A stretch of DNA of 64,000 nucleotides from Nitrospirillum amazonense (GTDB lineage Bacteria; Pseudomonadota; Alphaproteobacteria; Azospirillales; Azospirillaceae): assembly GCF_007828045.1 (NCBI RefSeq), contig NZ_VITN01000017.1, forward strand, positions 62,001-126,000. The letters are read 5' to 3'. Shown here in pieces: positions 47,054 through 55,840 of the stretch. The stretch's first letter is position 1, and every line of letters begins with the position of its first letter. A model generated the notes under the pieces. That model was not told the origin of the DNA, made no database searches, and saw only the letters and a program-made list of their open reading frames with translations. The position numbers and the translations under genes are program-made.

Positions 47054-48030
47054 GATGCAGGTTTCCCATCGGTTCGCACGATCCTGACGGTCTGCTGCTG
47101 CTTGCCGCTGCCGAGGCGCAGTTCGGCGGCTCCGAAGATGCGGTCCACGATCAGGATGTTTTGGTAGATGCGGCTGTTGACGAGCAGCGGCTCGCCGTCG
47201 GTGCCGAGGACGAAGATCGGCGGCATCTCGCCTTGAGCGATGCCGCGTGGAAATTCGACATACACACGCCTGCCGTCGTCATAGACGGCGACCGGCCGCC
47301 AGGGCGGCGTGTCGCCGGTGAGTCCGTAGCGGTAGTGACGCGCGGCGGCAGCGGGAATGATAGGCGTCGCAGGGACCGTTCCGCGTTGCGATGCCGGTAG
47401 CGCGGGATAAGCCCATGCAACGGCCGGCATATAGGGTTTCGCCTCCGCCCTCAGCTCGAGCATGTAGATGCGGCGGTCGGTCGTGATGACCAGGTTCGTG
47501 GTGATGTCGGGGCGCGTCGGTTTGATGAGGATGTGGACGCGGCGCGAGAGGCCGGAACCGCTTTCGGTATCACCGATGATCCAGCGGGCGGTGTCACCGG
47601 CGGCGATTGGACCTGCGCCGGTCAGGCTTTCGCCCGGTTCGAGCGCGATGTTGGTGATCTGGCCAGGCGCGGCATAGACTTGGTAAAGCGCGCCTTCGCT
47701 CCAGGGATAGATCTGTATGGCGTTATAATAGCCCTCGCGTCGCGGTTCGACACGCGCCGCAGCATTGGCGTTTTCCACGCGGCCGCTCGGCGTATTCGCG
47801 GCGGTTCCACCATGCGCGACTGTCCAGGCAGGAGGCGTGTGCAGCGGACGCGGCGGCTGTTCCGTGACCGGCGTCGGCACGGCTGGGAGCGGCGGCACGT
47901 CACTGTCGTAGCTGATGGTGGGTGGTTTGAAGGTCGCGCAGCCCGCCAGCATCGTTGCCGAGAGCAGCATCATCGCCAAAGCGGATTTACGGAAAGCCGG
48001 AGAGCCGGACATGCGCAGAGATGTGCTCAT
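47050..48030 (-). CDS. trbG: Conjugal transfer protein TrbG (VirB9-like)
   Basis: A 326-residue VirB9 homologue that forms the outer-membrane core with TrbI. It carries a lipoprotein-type signal with lipobox LAGC (about residues 28-31), so acylation may anchor it, a job VirB7 does elsewhere. The C-terminal NlpE-like domain is visible in YRYGLTGDTPPWRPVAVYDDGRRVYVEFP. The ATG at 48030 overlaps the trbF stop (ATGA); codons upstream fall inside trbF. Confidence 0.95.
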   Translation of the reverse strand: MSTSLRMSGSPAFRKSALAMMLLSATMLAGCATFKPPTISYDSDVPPLPAVPTPVTEQPPRPLHTPPAWTVAHGGTAANTPSGRVENANAAARVEPRREGYYNAIQIYPWSEGALYQVYAAPGQITNIALEPGESLTGAGPIAAGDTARWIIGDTESGSGLSRRVHILIKPTRPDITTNLVITTDRRIYMLELRAEAKPYMPAVAWAYPALPASQRGTVPATPIIPAAAARHYRYGLTGDTPPWRPVAVYDDGRRVYVEFPRGIAQGEMPPIFVLGTDGEPLLVNSRIYQNILIVDRIFGAAELRLGSGKQQQTVRIVRTDGKPAS

Positions 48031-48716
48031 TGGGACATCTCCCGCGACCAGTTGATTGCGTTGATGTAGATGCCGAGCGGATTGGCGCGCAGCCGGTCTG
48101 CGTCGCGCGGCGTCTGGATGACGATGGTGAGGATGGCGGTCCATCGCTCCGTGCCCGCGAGCTGGCCATTCTCGTAACGCTTCTCGGTCCAGGCCACGCG
48201 GAAGGAATCCGCCGATGCGCGGATAACGCTCGAAACCTCGACGGCGATCTGCTGTTTGCCGACCTTGGTGAAGGGATCGTTGGTGCGGGCATAGTCGTTG
48301 AGCGCGCCGGCGCCGCGATCCGTGGTCCAGTCATAGGCGCGCAGCCAGTTCTGGCGCACGATGATCGGATCGGCCGGGATACTTCTGACCTGCTCGATGA
48401 AGCGGGCAAGATGCCAGGCCACCTGCGGATCGGTCGGCCGGTAGTCGGCCGACGCCGGTGCAACGGACTGCGCTTGGCCGAGTCGATCGACCTGCACCAC
48501 CCAGGGAACGACGGTGCCGCGCGCCGACTGCCAGACCAGCGCGGCGGCGAAGCCGGCCGACAGGAACAGCGAGCCGAATGCCATGATGCGCCAGTTCCTG
48601 GCCTGGACGCGGGCCGAACCGATGCGATCGTCCCAGACCTGCGCGGCGCGCTGATAGGGTGTTTCGGGTTCGGGCGATTTCCCATAGTGGGCGGCGGGTC
48701 GTTTGAAGAGGCTCAT
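48027..48716 (-). CDS. trbF: Conjugal transfer protein TrbF (VirB8-like)
   Basis: A 229-residue inner-membrane assembly factor. There is a short cytoplasmic start, a single transmembrane helix (IMAFGSLFLSAGFAAALVW, about 44-62) and a periplasmic NTF2-like VirB8 domain with the conserved FIEQVRSIPADPIIVRQNWLRAY and a GIYINAINWSRE ending. 4-bp overlaps on both sides show translational coupling in the trb operon. Confidence 0.95.
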   Translation of the reverse strand: MSLFKRPAAHYGKSPEPETPYQRAAQVWDDRIGSARVQARNWRIMAFGSLFLSAGFAAALVWQSARGTVVPWVVQVDRLGQAQSVAPASADYRPTDPQVAWHLARFIEQVRSIPADPIIVRQNWLRAYDWTTDRGAGALNDYARTNDPFTKVGKQQIAVEVSSVIRASADSFRVAWTEKRYENGQLAGTERWTAILTIVIQTPRDADRLRANPLGIYINAINWSREMSQ

Positions 48717-50074
48717 GAGCGGTTACTTTCGGAGAGATTGATGGAAGAGCCGCCGCCATGGCTGTCGCCGGATTTGACGGCGTGCGCTGCGAGGGTGGCT
48801 CCGTGGCTGAGGGACTGATGGCGCTTCATGCGCTTGGCCCAATCGGGCGGACCGTCGCGGGGCGTTGCGGCGGCGGCTTCGCCTGCGGAGCCTGAGCCGG
48901 GTATCGTGCTCATAGTCGAGGAGCCGCCCGTCGCCCCGAAGCCTGCCTTCGCACCTTCGGAGAAGCTGGACTTGACGCCTTCGGCGGCGCGCGCCGTCGC
49001 GCGTTTTAGGGGCGACACGGCGGCTGCTCCGGCCGCGCGGGCGACGCCGCCGAGACCAGAGACGACACCGGCTGCGCCGGACTGGCCGAGCGAGCCGACG
49101 CTGTAGGCCGCGGCGGCTCCGCCTGCCGCCGCCGCACCGCCCCGCACGGCGGCGGCGCCGCCGGACATCGCGGCCGCTCCTCCCTTCAGGGCAAGGCCTG
49201 CCGCGCCACCAGCTGCAAGTGCCGCACCGCCGACGGCCAGCCCGGTGCCAACCGCCGCACCGGCGCCGAGTTGTGGTCCGCCGCTGACAAGACCGGCAGC
49301 AATGCCGGGGCCGAAGATGCCGAGCCCGAGCAGGGATAGCGCGGCAAGGACAATCGCCATGGCGTCGTCGATGGTGGGCGTTGCGCCGCCGAAGCCGGCC
49401 GTAAACTGGCTGAACAGCGTTGAGCCGATACCGATGATGACGGCGAGCACCAGCACCTTGATGCCGGATGAGACGACATTGCCCAGCACGCGCTCGGCCA
49501 TGAAGGCAGTTTTGCCGAACAGGCCGAACGGGATGAGGACGAAGCCGGCCAGCGTCGTCAGCTTGAATTCGATCAGGGTAACGAAGAGCTGGATCGCGAG
49601 GATGAAGAAGGCGAGCAGCACCAGCGCCCAGGCGAACAGCAGGCAGGCGATCTGGATGAAATTCTCGAAGAACGCGATCCAGCCCATCAGGTCGGAGATG
49701 GATTCGAGCAAGGGGCGCGCGGCGTCGAGCCCGGTCTGCGCGACCTTGCCGGGTCGCATCAGATCCTGTGCGGTGAAGCTGGTGCCGGAAGCCTTGAGGC
49801 CGAGGCCAGCGAACGAGTCGAAGACGATCTTGGCGAGGTTGTTCCAGTTGCCGATGAGATAGGCGAAGACGCCGACGAAGAGCGTCTTTTTCACCAGCCG
49901 GGCGATAATGTCGTCTTCCGCGCCCCAGCTCCAGAACAGCGCGGCAAGCGTCACATCGATGACGATCAGCGTTGTGGCGATGAACGCGACCTCGCCGCCC
50001 AGCAGTCCGAACCCGCTGTTGATGTAGGAGGTGAAGACCCCGAGGAAATTGTCGATGACACCTGCGCCGCCCAT
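48713..50074 (-). CDS. trbL: Conjugal transfer protein TrbL (VirB6-like)
   Basis: A 453-residue polytopic inner-membrane protein of the P-type system. Several hydrophobic helices lie between residues 20 and 260 (for example AFIATTLIVIDVTLAALFW and LLFAWALVLLAFFILAIQLFV). They are followed by a Gly/Ala-rich tail with repeated GGAAA-type segments and a polar, Ser-rich C-terminus. It probably forms part of the translocation path. The low-complexity tail is usual for TrbL. Confidence 0.94.
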   Translation of the reverse strand: MGGAGVIDNFLGVFTSYINSGFGLLGGEVAFIATTLIVIDVTLAALFWSWGAEDDIIARLVKKTLFVGVFAYLIGNWNNLAKIVFDSFAGLGLKASGTSFTAQDLMRPGKVAQTGLDAARPLLESISDLMGWIAFFENFIQIACLLFAWALVLLAFFILAIQLFVTLIEFKLTTLAGFVLIPFGLFGKTAFMAERVLGNVVSSGIKVLVLAVIIGIGSTLFSQFTAGFGGATPTIDDAMAIVLAALSLLGLGIFGPGIAAGLVSGGPQLGAGAAVGTGLAVGGAALAAGGAAGLALKGGAAAMSGGAAAVRGGAAAAGGAAAAYSVGSLGQSGAAGVVSGLGGVARAAGAAAVSPLKRATARAAEGVKSSFSEGAKAGFGATGGSSTMSTIPGSGSAGEAAAATPRDGPPDWAKRMKRHQSLSHGATLAAHAVKSGDSHGGGSSINLSESNRS

Positions 50075-50077
50075 GGT

Positions 50078-50362
50078 TCACCGTCCTTCTGTGGTCGGGA
50101 CGGCAGGCGCCGGGGGGCGGCTGAGGAAGCGATCGCGGCTCTCGGCCCAGACGCGCATGCAGTCGGTATTGCTCGCCGCCGCCTGGCCAAGCTGCTGGCA
50201 CCGGCGCTGCCCTTCGCGGAGCGCATCGCGCTTGGGTTCGACAGCGTGGACGCGCTCCATTTCAGGGGCCGCGTCCTTCCGGGTCATCTCGATCGCCGTC
50301 GCCGTGACGGCGAACGATACGAAAACGATGGCGCCCAACCGGGCCAGCATCTTGCCGTCCAT
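50078..50362 (-). CDS. TrbK-like putative entry exclusion protein
   Basis: A 94-residue protein with one N-terminal hydrophobic segment (LGAIVFVSFAVTATAIEM) that serves as signal or anchor and a short periplasmic domain with two cysteines (RRCQQLGQAAASNTDCMRVWAESRDRFL). Position between trbJ and trbL and the paired cysteines match the TrbK-alt group found in alphaproteobacterial ICEs. There it is thought to limit redundant transfer into cells that already hold the element. It is not a close match to RP4 TrbK. Confidence 0.75.
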   Translation of the reverse strand: MDGKMLARLGAIVFVSFAVTATAIEMTRKDAAPEMERVHAVEPKRDALREGQRRCQQLGQAAASNTDCMRVWAESRDRFLSRPPAPAVPTTEGR

Positions 50363-50372
50363 GGCCGCGACC

Positions 50373-51158
50373 TCAGTTGCCGTTGCCGAACATCTGCGCG
50401 TTGCCGGGCTGATAGCCCGCGCCCGGCGTAAGGAAGCGGCGGCGCTGCTCCCGGCCCTGATCGGCCGCCGCCGCGCGCTCCGCGTCAGTCAGCGCCGTGG
50501 CCCGGCCGTTGGCAGAGATCAGCGCGATCAGGTCGGAGAGCTGCTGCGATTGCAGCGCGAGAAGCTGATTGCCGGCCTGTGTCGCCTGCAACGCACCTTG
50601 CGCGCCCTGGCTCTGGCTGACGAGGTTCGACATCTGCGTGCGATTGCTGTCGATATTGCCGACGACGCCGGCCTGAATGCGCATGGCGTCCTGCAAACCG
50701 CCGACGGTGTTCTGCCAGCGCGAGCGAGCGTCGGTGATGAGCTTGGCGTCCGAGGACGACAGTGAGGCGCTGCCATACTGCTGCTGGAACATCCGATCGA
50801 CGTTCTGAACGTCGAAGGCGATGTTCTGCGCCTGGCTGAGGAGCTGCTGAGTGCGCTGGACGTTCTGCTGAATCTGCTGGAGCGCCGAGTACGGCAGATT
50901 CGCCAGATTCTTAGCCTGGTTGATGAGGCTCTGCGCCTCGTTCTGAAGCGAGCGGATCTGGTTGTTGATCTGCTCGAGGGAACGCGCCGCCGTCAGGACG
51001 TTCTGGGCGTAGTTGGTAGGGTCATAGACGATACCGCCGAAACCGAATTGCGCGTGCGCTGGCGCGGTGAGCACCGGCGATGCGGCGAGCGGTATCGCCA
51101 GGATGAAGGCCGCGAGCGACAGCGCGCGCGGGTGTGAACGAAGCGTATTCATGGTCAT
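50373..51158 (-). CDS. trbJ: Conjugal transfer protein TrbJ (VirB5-like)
   Basis: A 261-residue exported protein, likely a minor pilus-tip component. It has a Sec signal peptide ending APAHA-QFGFGG (about residue 36) and then a long coiled-coil-forming Gln/Asn-rich domain (SLEQINNQIRSLQNEAQSLINQ). The conserved IVYDPTNYAQNVLTA follows the signal. ATG 51158 overlaps the trbE stop by one base (TAATG); a second ATG lies two codons later. Confidence 0.94.
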   Translation of the reverse strand: MTMNTLRSHPRALSLAAFILAIPLAASPVLTAPAHAQFGFGGIVYDPTNYAQNVLTAARSLEQINNQIRSLQNEAQSLINQAKNLANLPYSALQQIQQNVQRTQQLLSQAQNIAFDVQNVDRMFQQQYGSASLSSSDAKLITDARSRWQNTVGGLQDAMRIQAGVVGNIDSNRTQMSNLVSQSQGAQGALQATQAGNQLLALQSQQLSDLIALISANGRATALTDAERAAAADQGREQRRRFLTPGAGYQPGNAQMFGNGN

Positions 51159-53608
51159 TACTCCTTCTCGGACTGCTGGGGGGTGAGGTTCGTGAGATCA
51201 GGGATGAGGTCTGCGGCCCACTCGGCGCCGCGCAGGCGCAGCCAGGCGGCGAGAAAGCCCTCGCGGCCATGCTCGGCGACGGTGCGCGCGATCTCGGACT
51301 GGTCGGTCTTGGAGGAGGTGGCGGCGAGCGCGAGGCCGACTTCGGAAAGGCCCAACTCGAACAGGCGATTGCCGCGCCGCGACTGGCAGTAATAGTCGCG
51401 CTTGGGCGTGGCCCGCGCGAGGATTTCGATCTGGCGGTCGTTGAGACCGAAGCGCCGATAGATCTCCGTGATCTGCGGCTCGATCGCGCGTTCGTTCGGC
51501 AGGAGGAGCCTTGTCGGGCAGCTCTCGATGATGGCCGGGGCGATGTTGCTGTTGTCGATGTCGGACAGCGACTGCGTGGCGAAGATGACGCTGGCGTTTT
51601 TCTTGCGCAGCGTCTTCAGCCACTCGCGCAATTGCCCGGAGAAGGCATCGTCGTCGAGTGCGAGCCAGCCCTCGTCGATGATGAGCAGCGTCGGCGAGCC
51701 GTCGAGACGGTCGCCGATGCGATGGAAGAGATAGGCGAGGACGGCGGGTGCCGCGCCAGTCCCGACCAGTCCCTCGATCTCGAACGCCTGCACCGATGCC
51801 GAGCCGAGATGTTCGGCCTCGGCGTCGAGTAGCCGCCCATAGGGGCCACCCACGCAATACGGTCGCAGCGCCTGCTTCAGGTCGTTCGATTGGAGCAACA
51901 CCGTGAGGCCGGTGATCGTGCGTTCCTCGACCGGTGCCGATGCCAGCGAGGTCAGCGCCGACCAGAGGTGCTCCTTCACCTCGGGAGTGATCGCGATGCC
52001 TTCGCGGATCAGGATGGCGACGATCCAGTCGGCCGCCCAGGCGCGTTCGGGTGTGTCGTGAATGCGGGCGAGCGGTTGCAGCGAGACCGAGGAGTCCACG
52101 CCCTCGGTGAGATCGCCGCCGAGATCGTGCCAATCACCGCCCATGGCGAGCGCGGCGGCGCGGATCGAACCGCCGAAGTCGAAGGCGAAGACCTGGGCAC
52201 CGGCGTAGCGCCGGAACTGCAAGGCCATGACGGCGAGAAGCACCGATTTGCCGGCGCCGGTCGGGCCGACGACGAGCGTGTGACCGACATCGCCGACATG
52301 AAGAGAAAACCGGAACGGGGTCGAGCCCTCGGTCTTGCCGAACAGCAAGGGGGGCGCTCCGAAATGCTCGTCCCGTTCCGGCCCCGCCCACACCGCCGAG
52401 AGCGGGATCAAGTGGGCGAGATTCAGCGTCGAGATCGGGGGCTGGCGCACGTTGGCGTAAACATGTCCCGGCAATGAGCCCAGCCAGGCATCGACGGCAT
52501 TGATCGTTTCAGTCATGGCCGTGAAGTCGCGGCCCTGGATGACTTTCTCGGCGAGGCGAAGCTTCTCGTCGGCAATTCGGGGATCGTTGTCCCATACCGC
52601 GATCGTCGCGGTGACATAGGATTGGCCGGCGTAGTCAGCGCCGAGTTCCTGAAGGGCGAGATCGGCGTCTGCCGCCTTGTTCGAGGCGTCGGTATCGACC
52701 AGCGCGGACGCCTCGTTGGTCAGCACCTCTTTCAGGATCGCGGCGATGCTTTTGCGCTTCGCGAACCATTGGCGGCGGATTTTGGTCAGCAGCTTGGTCG
52801 CGTCGGTCTTGTCGAGCAGGATGGCGCGCGTCGACCAGCGATAGGGGAAGGCGAGCCGATTGAGATCGTCGAGGATGCCGGGTGTGGTCGCGGTTGGGAA
52901 ACCGACAATGGTGAGAACGCGCAGATGCGCCGTTCCGAGACGCGGCTCCAGGCCGCCGGTGAGCGGTTGGTCGGCGAGCAGCGCGTCGAGATAGACCGGC
53001 GTTTCGGGCACGCGGACGCGGTGCCGTTTGGTCGAGACGGTCGAATGGAGATAGGTCAGCGTCTCGCTGCTATCGAGCCACTGGCATTCCGGCATAAAGC
53101 CGTCGAGCAGCGCCAGCACGCGATCGGTGCGGTCGACAAAGGTGTTCAGGATTTCCTTCGGATCGATGCCAGCGCGTTCGCGGCCCTCATAGAGCCAGGC
53201 TTCGGTGCGCGCGGCGTCCTCGGCCGGCGGCAGATAGGTGATGGTGAGATAGTAGCCGGAGACGTAATGCGAGCCGGCTTCCTCGAAATCGGCTTTGCGC
53301 TCGGCATCGAGGAGCGCTGCGGCTGCGTCGGGAAACAGGTCTGCCGGATAGATCGACGCCTCGTGCCGCTGCGCCTCGACGAAGATGGCCCAACCCGATC
53401 CGAGACGGCGGAAAGCGTTGTTGAGCCGCCCGGCGACGGCGACCAGTTCGGCAGCGACCGCGGAGTCCAGATCAGGGCCGCGGAAACGGGCCGTGCGCTG
53501 AAAGCTGCCGTCCTTGTTGAGCACGACTCCCTCGGCGACGAGCGCGACCCAGGGCAGATAGTCAGCGAGGCGGGTTGCGGTGCGGCGATATTCGGCAAGA
53601 TTCATCAT
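51158..53608 (-). CDS. trbE: Conjugal transfer ATPase TrbE (VirB4-like)
   Basis: An 816-residue VirB4-family ATPase that energises pilus assembly and DNA export at the inner membrane. The N-terminal CagE/TrbE domain leads to Walker A GPTGAGKS (448-455). Walker B LLIIDEGWLALDDD and the conserved FATQSLSDI follow further on. ATG 53608 (or the adjacent ATG 53605) gives the family N-terminus LAEYRRTATRLADYLPW; in-frame codons upstream translate to low-complexity sequence antisense to trbD. Confidence 0.96.
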   Translation of the reverse strand: MMNLAEYRRTATRLADYLPWVALVAEGVVLNKDGSFQRTARFRGPDLDSAVAAELVAVAGRLNNAFRRLGSGWAIFVEAQRHEASIYPADLFPDAAAALLDAERKADFEEAGSHYVSGYYLTITYLPPAEDAARTEAWLYEGRERAGIDPKEILNTFVDRTDRVLALLDGFMPECQWLDSSETLTYLHSTVSTKRHRVRVPETPVYLDALLADQPLTGGLEPRLGTAHLRVLTIVGFPTATTPGILDDLNRLAFPYRWSTRAILLDKTDATKLLTKIRRQWFAKRKSIAAILKEVLTNEASALVDTDASNKAADADLALQELGADYAGQSYVTATIAVWDNDPRIADEKLRLAEKVIQGRDFTAMTETINAVDAWLGSLPGHVYANVRQPPISTLNLAHLIPLSAVWAGPERDEHFGAPPLLFGKTEGSTPFRFSLHVGDVGHTLVVGPTGAGKSVLLAVMALQFRRYAGAQVFAFDFGGSIRAAALAMGGDWHDLGGDLTEGVDSSVSLQPLARIHDTPERAWAADWIVAILIREGIAITPEVKEHLWSALTSLASAPVEERTITGLTVLLQSNDLKQALRPYCVGGPYGRLLDAEAEHLGSASVQAFEIEGLVGTGAAPAVLAYLFHRIGDRLDGSPTLLIIDEGWLALDDDAFSGQLREWLKTLRKKNASVIFATQSLSDIDNSNIAPAIIESCPTRLLLPNERAIEPQITEIYRRFGLNDRQIEILARATPKRDYYCQSRRGNRLFELGLSEVGLALAATSSKTDQSEIARTVAEHGREGFLAAWLRLRGAEWAADLIPDLTNLTPQQSEKE

Positions 53609-53622
53609 GGCGATGCGCCTCC

Positions 53623-53904
53623 TCAGACGGACAGATGAGCGGGGATGCGCAGGTGGCGGCGGCCGACCTCGACGAAGAGCGGATCGCGCTTTGCAGCCCA
53701 CACGGCTGCGATATGGCCAACGGCCCAGATCAGCAGACCGACGAGCCAGAGGCGCAGGCCGAGGCCCACGGCTCCGGCCAGCGTGCCGTTCAGGATGGCG
53801 AGCGCGCGCGGTGCGCCGCCGAGCAGAATGTGCTCTGTCAGCGCCCGGTGAACCGGGACGGTGAAACCCGGCACCGCGTCGAGTTGTTCGAACGCCGCCG
53901 CCAT
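53623..53904 (-). CDS. trbD: Conjugal transfer protein TrbD (VirB3-like)
   Basis: A 93-residue inner-membrane protein with the VirB3 pattern PGFTVPVHRALTEHILLGGAPRALAILNGTLA and two adjacent hydrophobic segments at about 30-70. VirB3 proteins partner the VirB4 ATPase, encoded next. It overlaps trbC by one base. Confidence 0.92.
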   Translation of the reverse strand: MAAAFEQLDAVPGFTVPVHRALTEHILLGGAPRALAILNGTLAGAVGLGLRLWLVGLLIWAVGHIAAVWAAKRDPLFVEVGRRHLRIPAHLSV

Positions 53905-54236
53905 CAGACGAGCGCCCCGCCGCCGAATGAGAAGAACGACAGGAAGAAGCTCGACGCCGCAAAAGCGATGCTGAGGCCGAAGACGATCTGGATCAGCTTC
54001 CGGAAGCCGCCGGACGTGTCACCGAACGCCAGCGCCAAGCCAGTGGCGATAATGATGATGACCGCGACGATCTTGGCGACCGGCCCTTCGATGGATTCGA
54101 GAATTTTCTGGAGCGGTGCTTCCCACGGCATGGACGAGCCGGAGGCATGGGCGGCGGGAACGAGGACGAGGTTGATGTAGGTGAAGGCGGCGGCCGTCGC
54201 GGCATAGCGGCGAACGCGCATCGTGGTGCGGATCAT
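53904..54236 (-). CDS. trbC: Conjugative pilin TrbC (VirB2-like)
   Basis: A 110-residue prepilin: an N-terminal signal-like segment ending VPAAHA, then SSMPWEAPLQKILESIEGPVAKIVAVIIIIATGLALAFG and a second hydrophobic stretch, as expected of VirB2/TrbC pilins. RP4 TrbC is cyclised by the TraF peptidase, and a TraF homologue is encoded at 61059-61604, so the same maturation is plausible. It overlaps trbB by 4 bp. Confidence 0.93.
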   Translation of the reverse strand: MIRTTMRVRRYAATAAAFTYINLVLVPAAHASGSSMPWEAPLQKILESIEGPVAKIVAVIIIIATGLALAFGDTSGGFRKLIQIVFGLSIAFAASSFFLSFFSFGGGALV

Positions 54237-55216
54237 GTTGGGGCTCCTGTGCGGTCAAGGGTTGCGGGGGTGATGGCGTAGTCACCGTCCGGGCCGAGCC
54301 CTTCGACACGGGCGAGTTCGGCGAGCCGGCGCGCGGAGCCGCGGCCGGAGAGGACGGCAACAAGATCGATGGTCTCGGCGATCAGGGCGCGCGGGACCGT
54401 GACGACGGCCTCCTGGATGAGTTGCTCAAGGCGGCGCAGCGCGCCGATGCCGCTCCCGGCGTGGATCGTGCCGATGCCGCCGGGGTGGCCGGTTCCCCAT
54501 GCTTTCAGGAGATCGAGAGCTTCAGAGCCGCGCACCTCGCCGATGGGAATGCGATCGGGGCGCAGGCGTAGCGAAGAGCGAACCAGCTCCGAGAGCGTGG
54601 CCACTCCATCCTTGGTCCGCATGGCGACAAGATTGGGCGCGGCGCACTGAAGCTCGCGGGTATCCTCGATGATGACGACGCGATCCGCCGTCTTGGCGAC
54701 CTCGGCCAGAAGCGCATTGGTCAGCGTGGTTTTGCCGGTGGAAGTGCCGCCCGCGACAAGGATATTGGCGCGCGCCATCACGGCTGCGCGTAGCGTCGCC
54801 GCCTGGTCGGCGAACATGATTCCGGCGGCTACATAATCGTCGAGCGTGAAGATCGCGACGGCGGGCTTGCGGATGGCGAAGGCCGGTGCGGCGACAACGG
54901 GCGGCAGCAAGCCCTCGAACCGCTCTCCCGTCTCAGGAAGCTCGGCGGAGACTCGCGGGCTGCGCGGATGCACCTCGACGCCGACATGGTGAGCGACCAG
55001 CCGCACGATGCGTTCGCCATCGGCGGGCGACAGCGTCTCACCCGTATCGGCCAACCCTTCAGAGAGGCGATCTACCCAGAGACGGCCGTCCGGGTTCAGC
55101 ATGATTTCGACGACGGCCGGGTCTTCGAGAAAATGGGTGATGGTCGAGCCGAGCGCGGTGCGAAGCATACGCGCACCGCGCGCGAACGCCTCCGGCTTCT
55201 GGCTGGTTGTGGTCAT
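54233..55216 (-). CDS. trbB: Conjugal transfer ATPase TrbB (VirB11-like)
   Basis: A 327-residue VirB11/PulE-type hexameric ATPase. Walker A is GGTSTGKTT (156-164), followed by [12 protein letters not shown] (Asp box), [22 protein letters not shown] (Walker B and His box) and a final LARVEG segment. ATG 55216 gives the standard start; upstream in-frame codons translate to unrelated sequence. First gene of the trb operon, with a small GCCCCG/CGGGGC hairpin (55221-55240) just ahead of the start that could affect translation. Confidence 0.95.
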   Translation of the reverse strand: MTTTSQKPEAFARGARMLRTALGSTITHFLEDPAVVEIMLNPDGRLWVDRLSEGLADTGETLSPADGERIVRLVAHHVGVEVHPRSPRVSAELPETGERFEGLLPPVVAAPAFAIRKPAVAIFTLDDYVAAGIMFADQAATLRAAVMARANILVAGGTSTGKTTLTNALLAEVAKTADRVVIIEDTRELQCAAPNLVAMRTKDGVATLSELVRSSLRLRPDRIPIGEVRGSEALDLLKAWGTGHPGGIGTIHAGSGIGALRRLEQLIQEAVVTVPRALIAETIDLVAVLSGRGSARRLAELARVEGLGPDGDYAITPATLDRTGAPT

Positions 55217-55386
55217 TTCGGCCCCGCTTTCTGACGGGGCTGAAAAAGACGGTCCCCGGATCGGGGTGATTAAAAGAGCCGCGAATTGAGCCGATTCAAC
55301 AAGTATCGACCGTCGTAGCAGCGTGGCGTGCAAATACAGGAGAACGGCGGTCGGGCGATGCTATTGATCCACGCGCGCGTTGACGC

Positions 55387-55836
55387 CTATGGATCGCTCT
55401 CTGTCGCGTTGGGCGGCGACTCGCCGACATCTTCAACGATCTCTTGCCGAAGTTTCGGTCCCTGGGCCAAGCGCCGTCCAAGGGCCGCGATGAACGCCTC
55501 GTAGCGCTTCCCGACCATGGCGCGCGCTGCCTGGGCTGCGGGCTCGGGCAGCGCCGGCGTCGTGTTGAGCCAGAACCGGATGAATACGGCCATGGTCTCG
55601 ACGGAGATCCCGATGTCGCGCTCCATGCGGTTGAGACGGCGATCGATCTGGTCGAGGCGTTTGGCGACCACGGCTTCCCGCCGCTCCGCGTCGTCTGGCG
55701 ACAGGAAGGACGCGATGGCGGCCTCTGCGATCAGGGAGAGCGGTTGTTCGCGTCGGCCTGCATAGTCCGATAGTGTCGCCATGATGTCGGGGTCGAGATA
55801 TACGGAAATCGGCATCTTCTTCTTGCGTCCGGGCAT
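55387..55836 (-). CDS. CopG/RHH-family regulator
   Basis: A 149-residue protein starting with a ribbon-helix-helix (PGRKKKMPISVYLDPDIMATLSDYAGRREQPLSLIAEAAIASFL) followed by a helical, charged tail with possible coiled coil (KRLDQIDRRLNRMERDIGISVETMAVFIRFWL). CopG-like genes between traG and trbB are a constant of these ICEs and may autoregulate traG or trb expression. The start at 55836 is chosen for the family-type basic start. Confidence 0.85.
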   Translation of the reverse strand: MPGRKKKMPISVYLDPDIMATLSDYAGRREQPLSLIAEAAIASFLSPDDAERREAVVAKRLDQIDRRLNRMERDIGISVETMAVFIRFWLNTTPALPEPAAQAARAMVGKRYEAFIAALGRRLAQGPKLRQEIVEDVGESPPNATESDP

Positions 55837-55840
55837 GGTG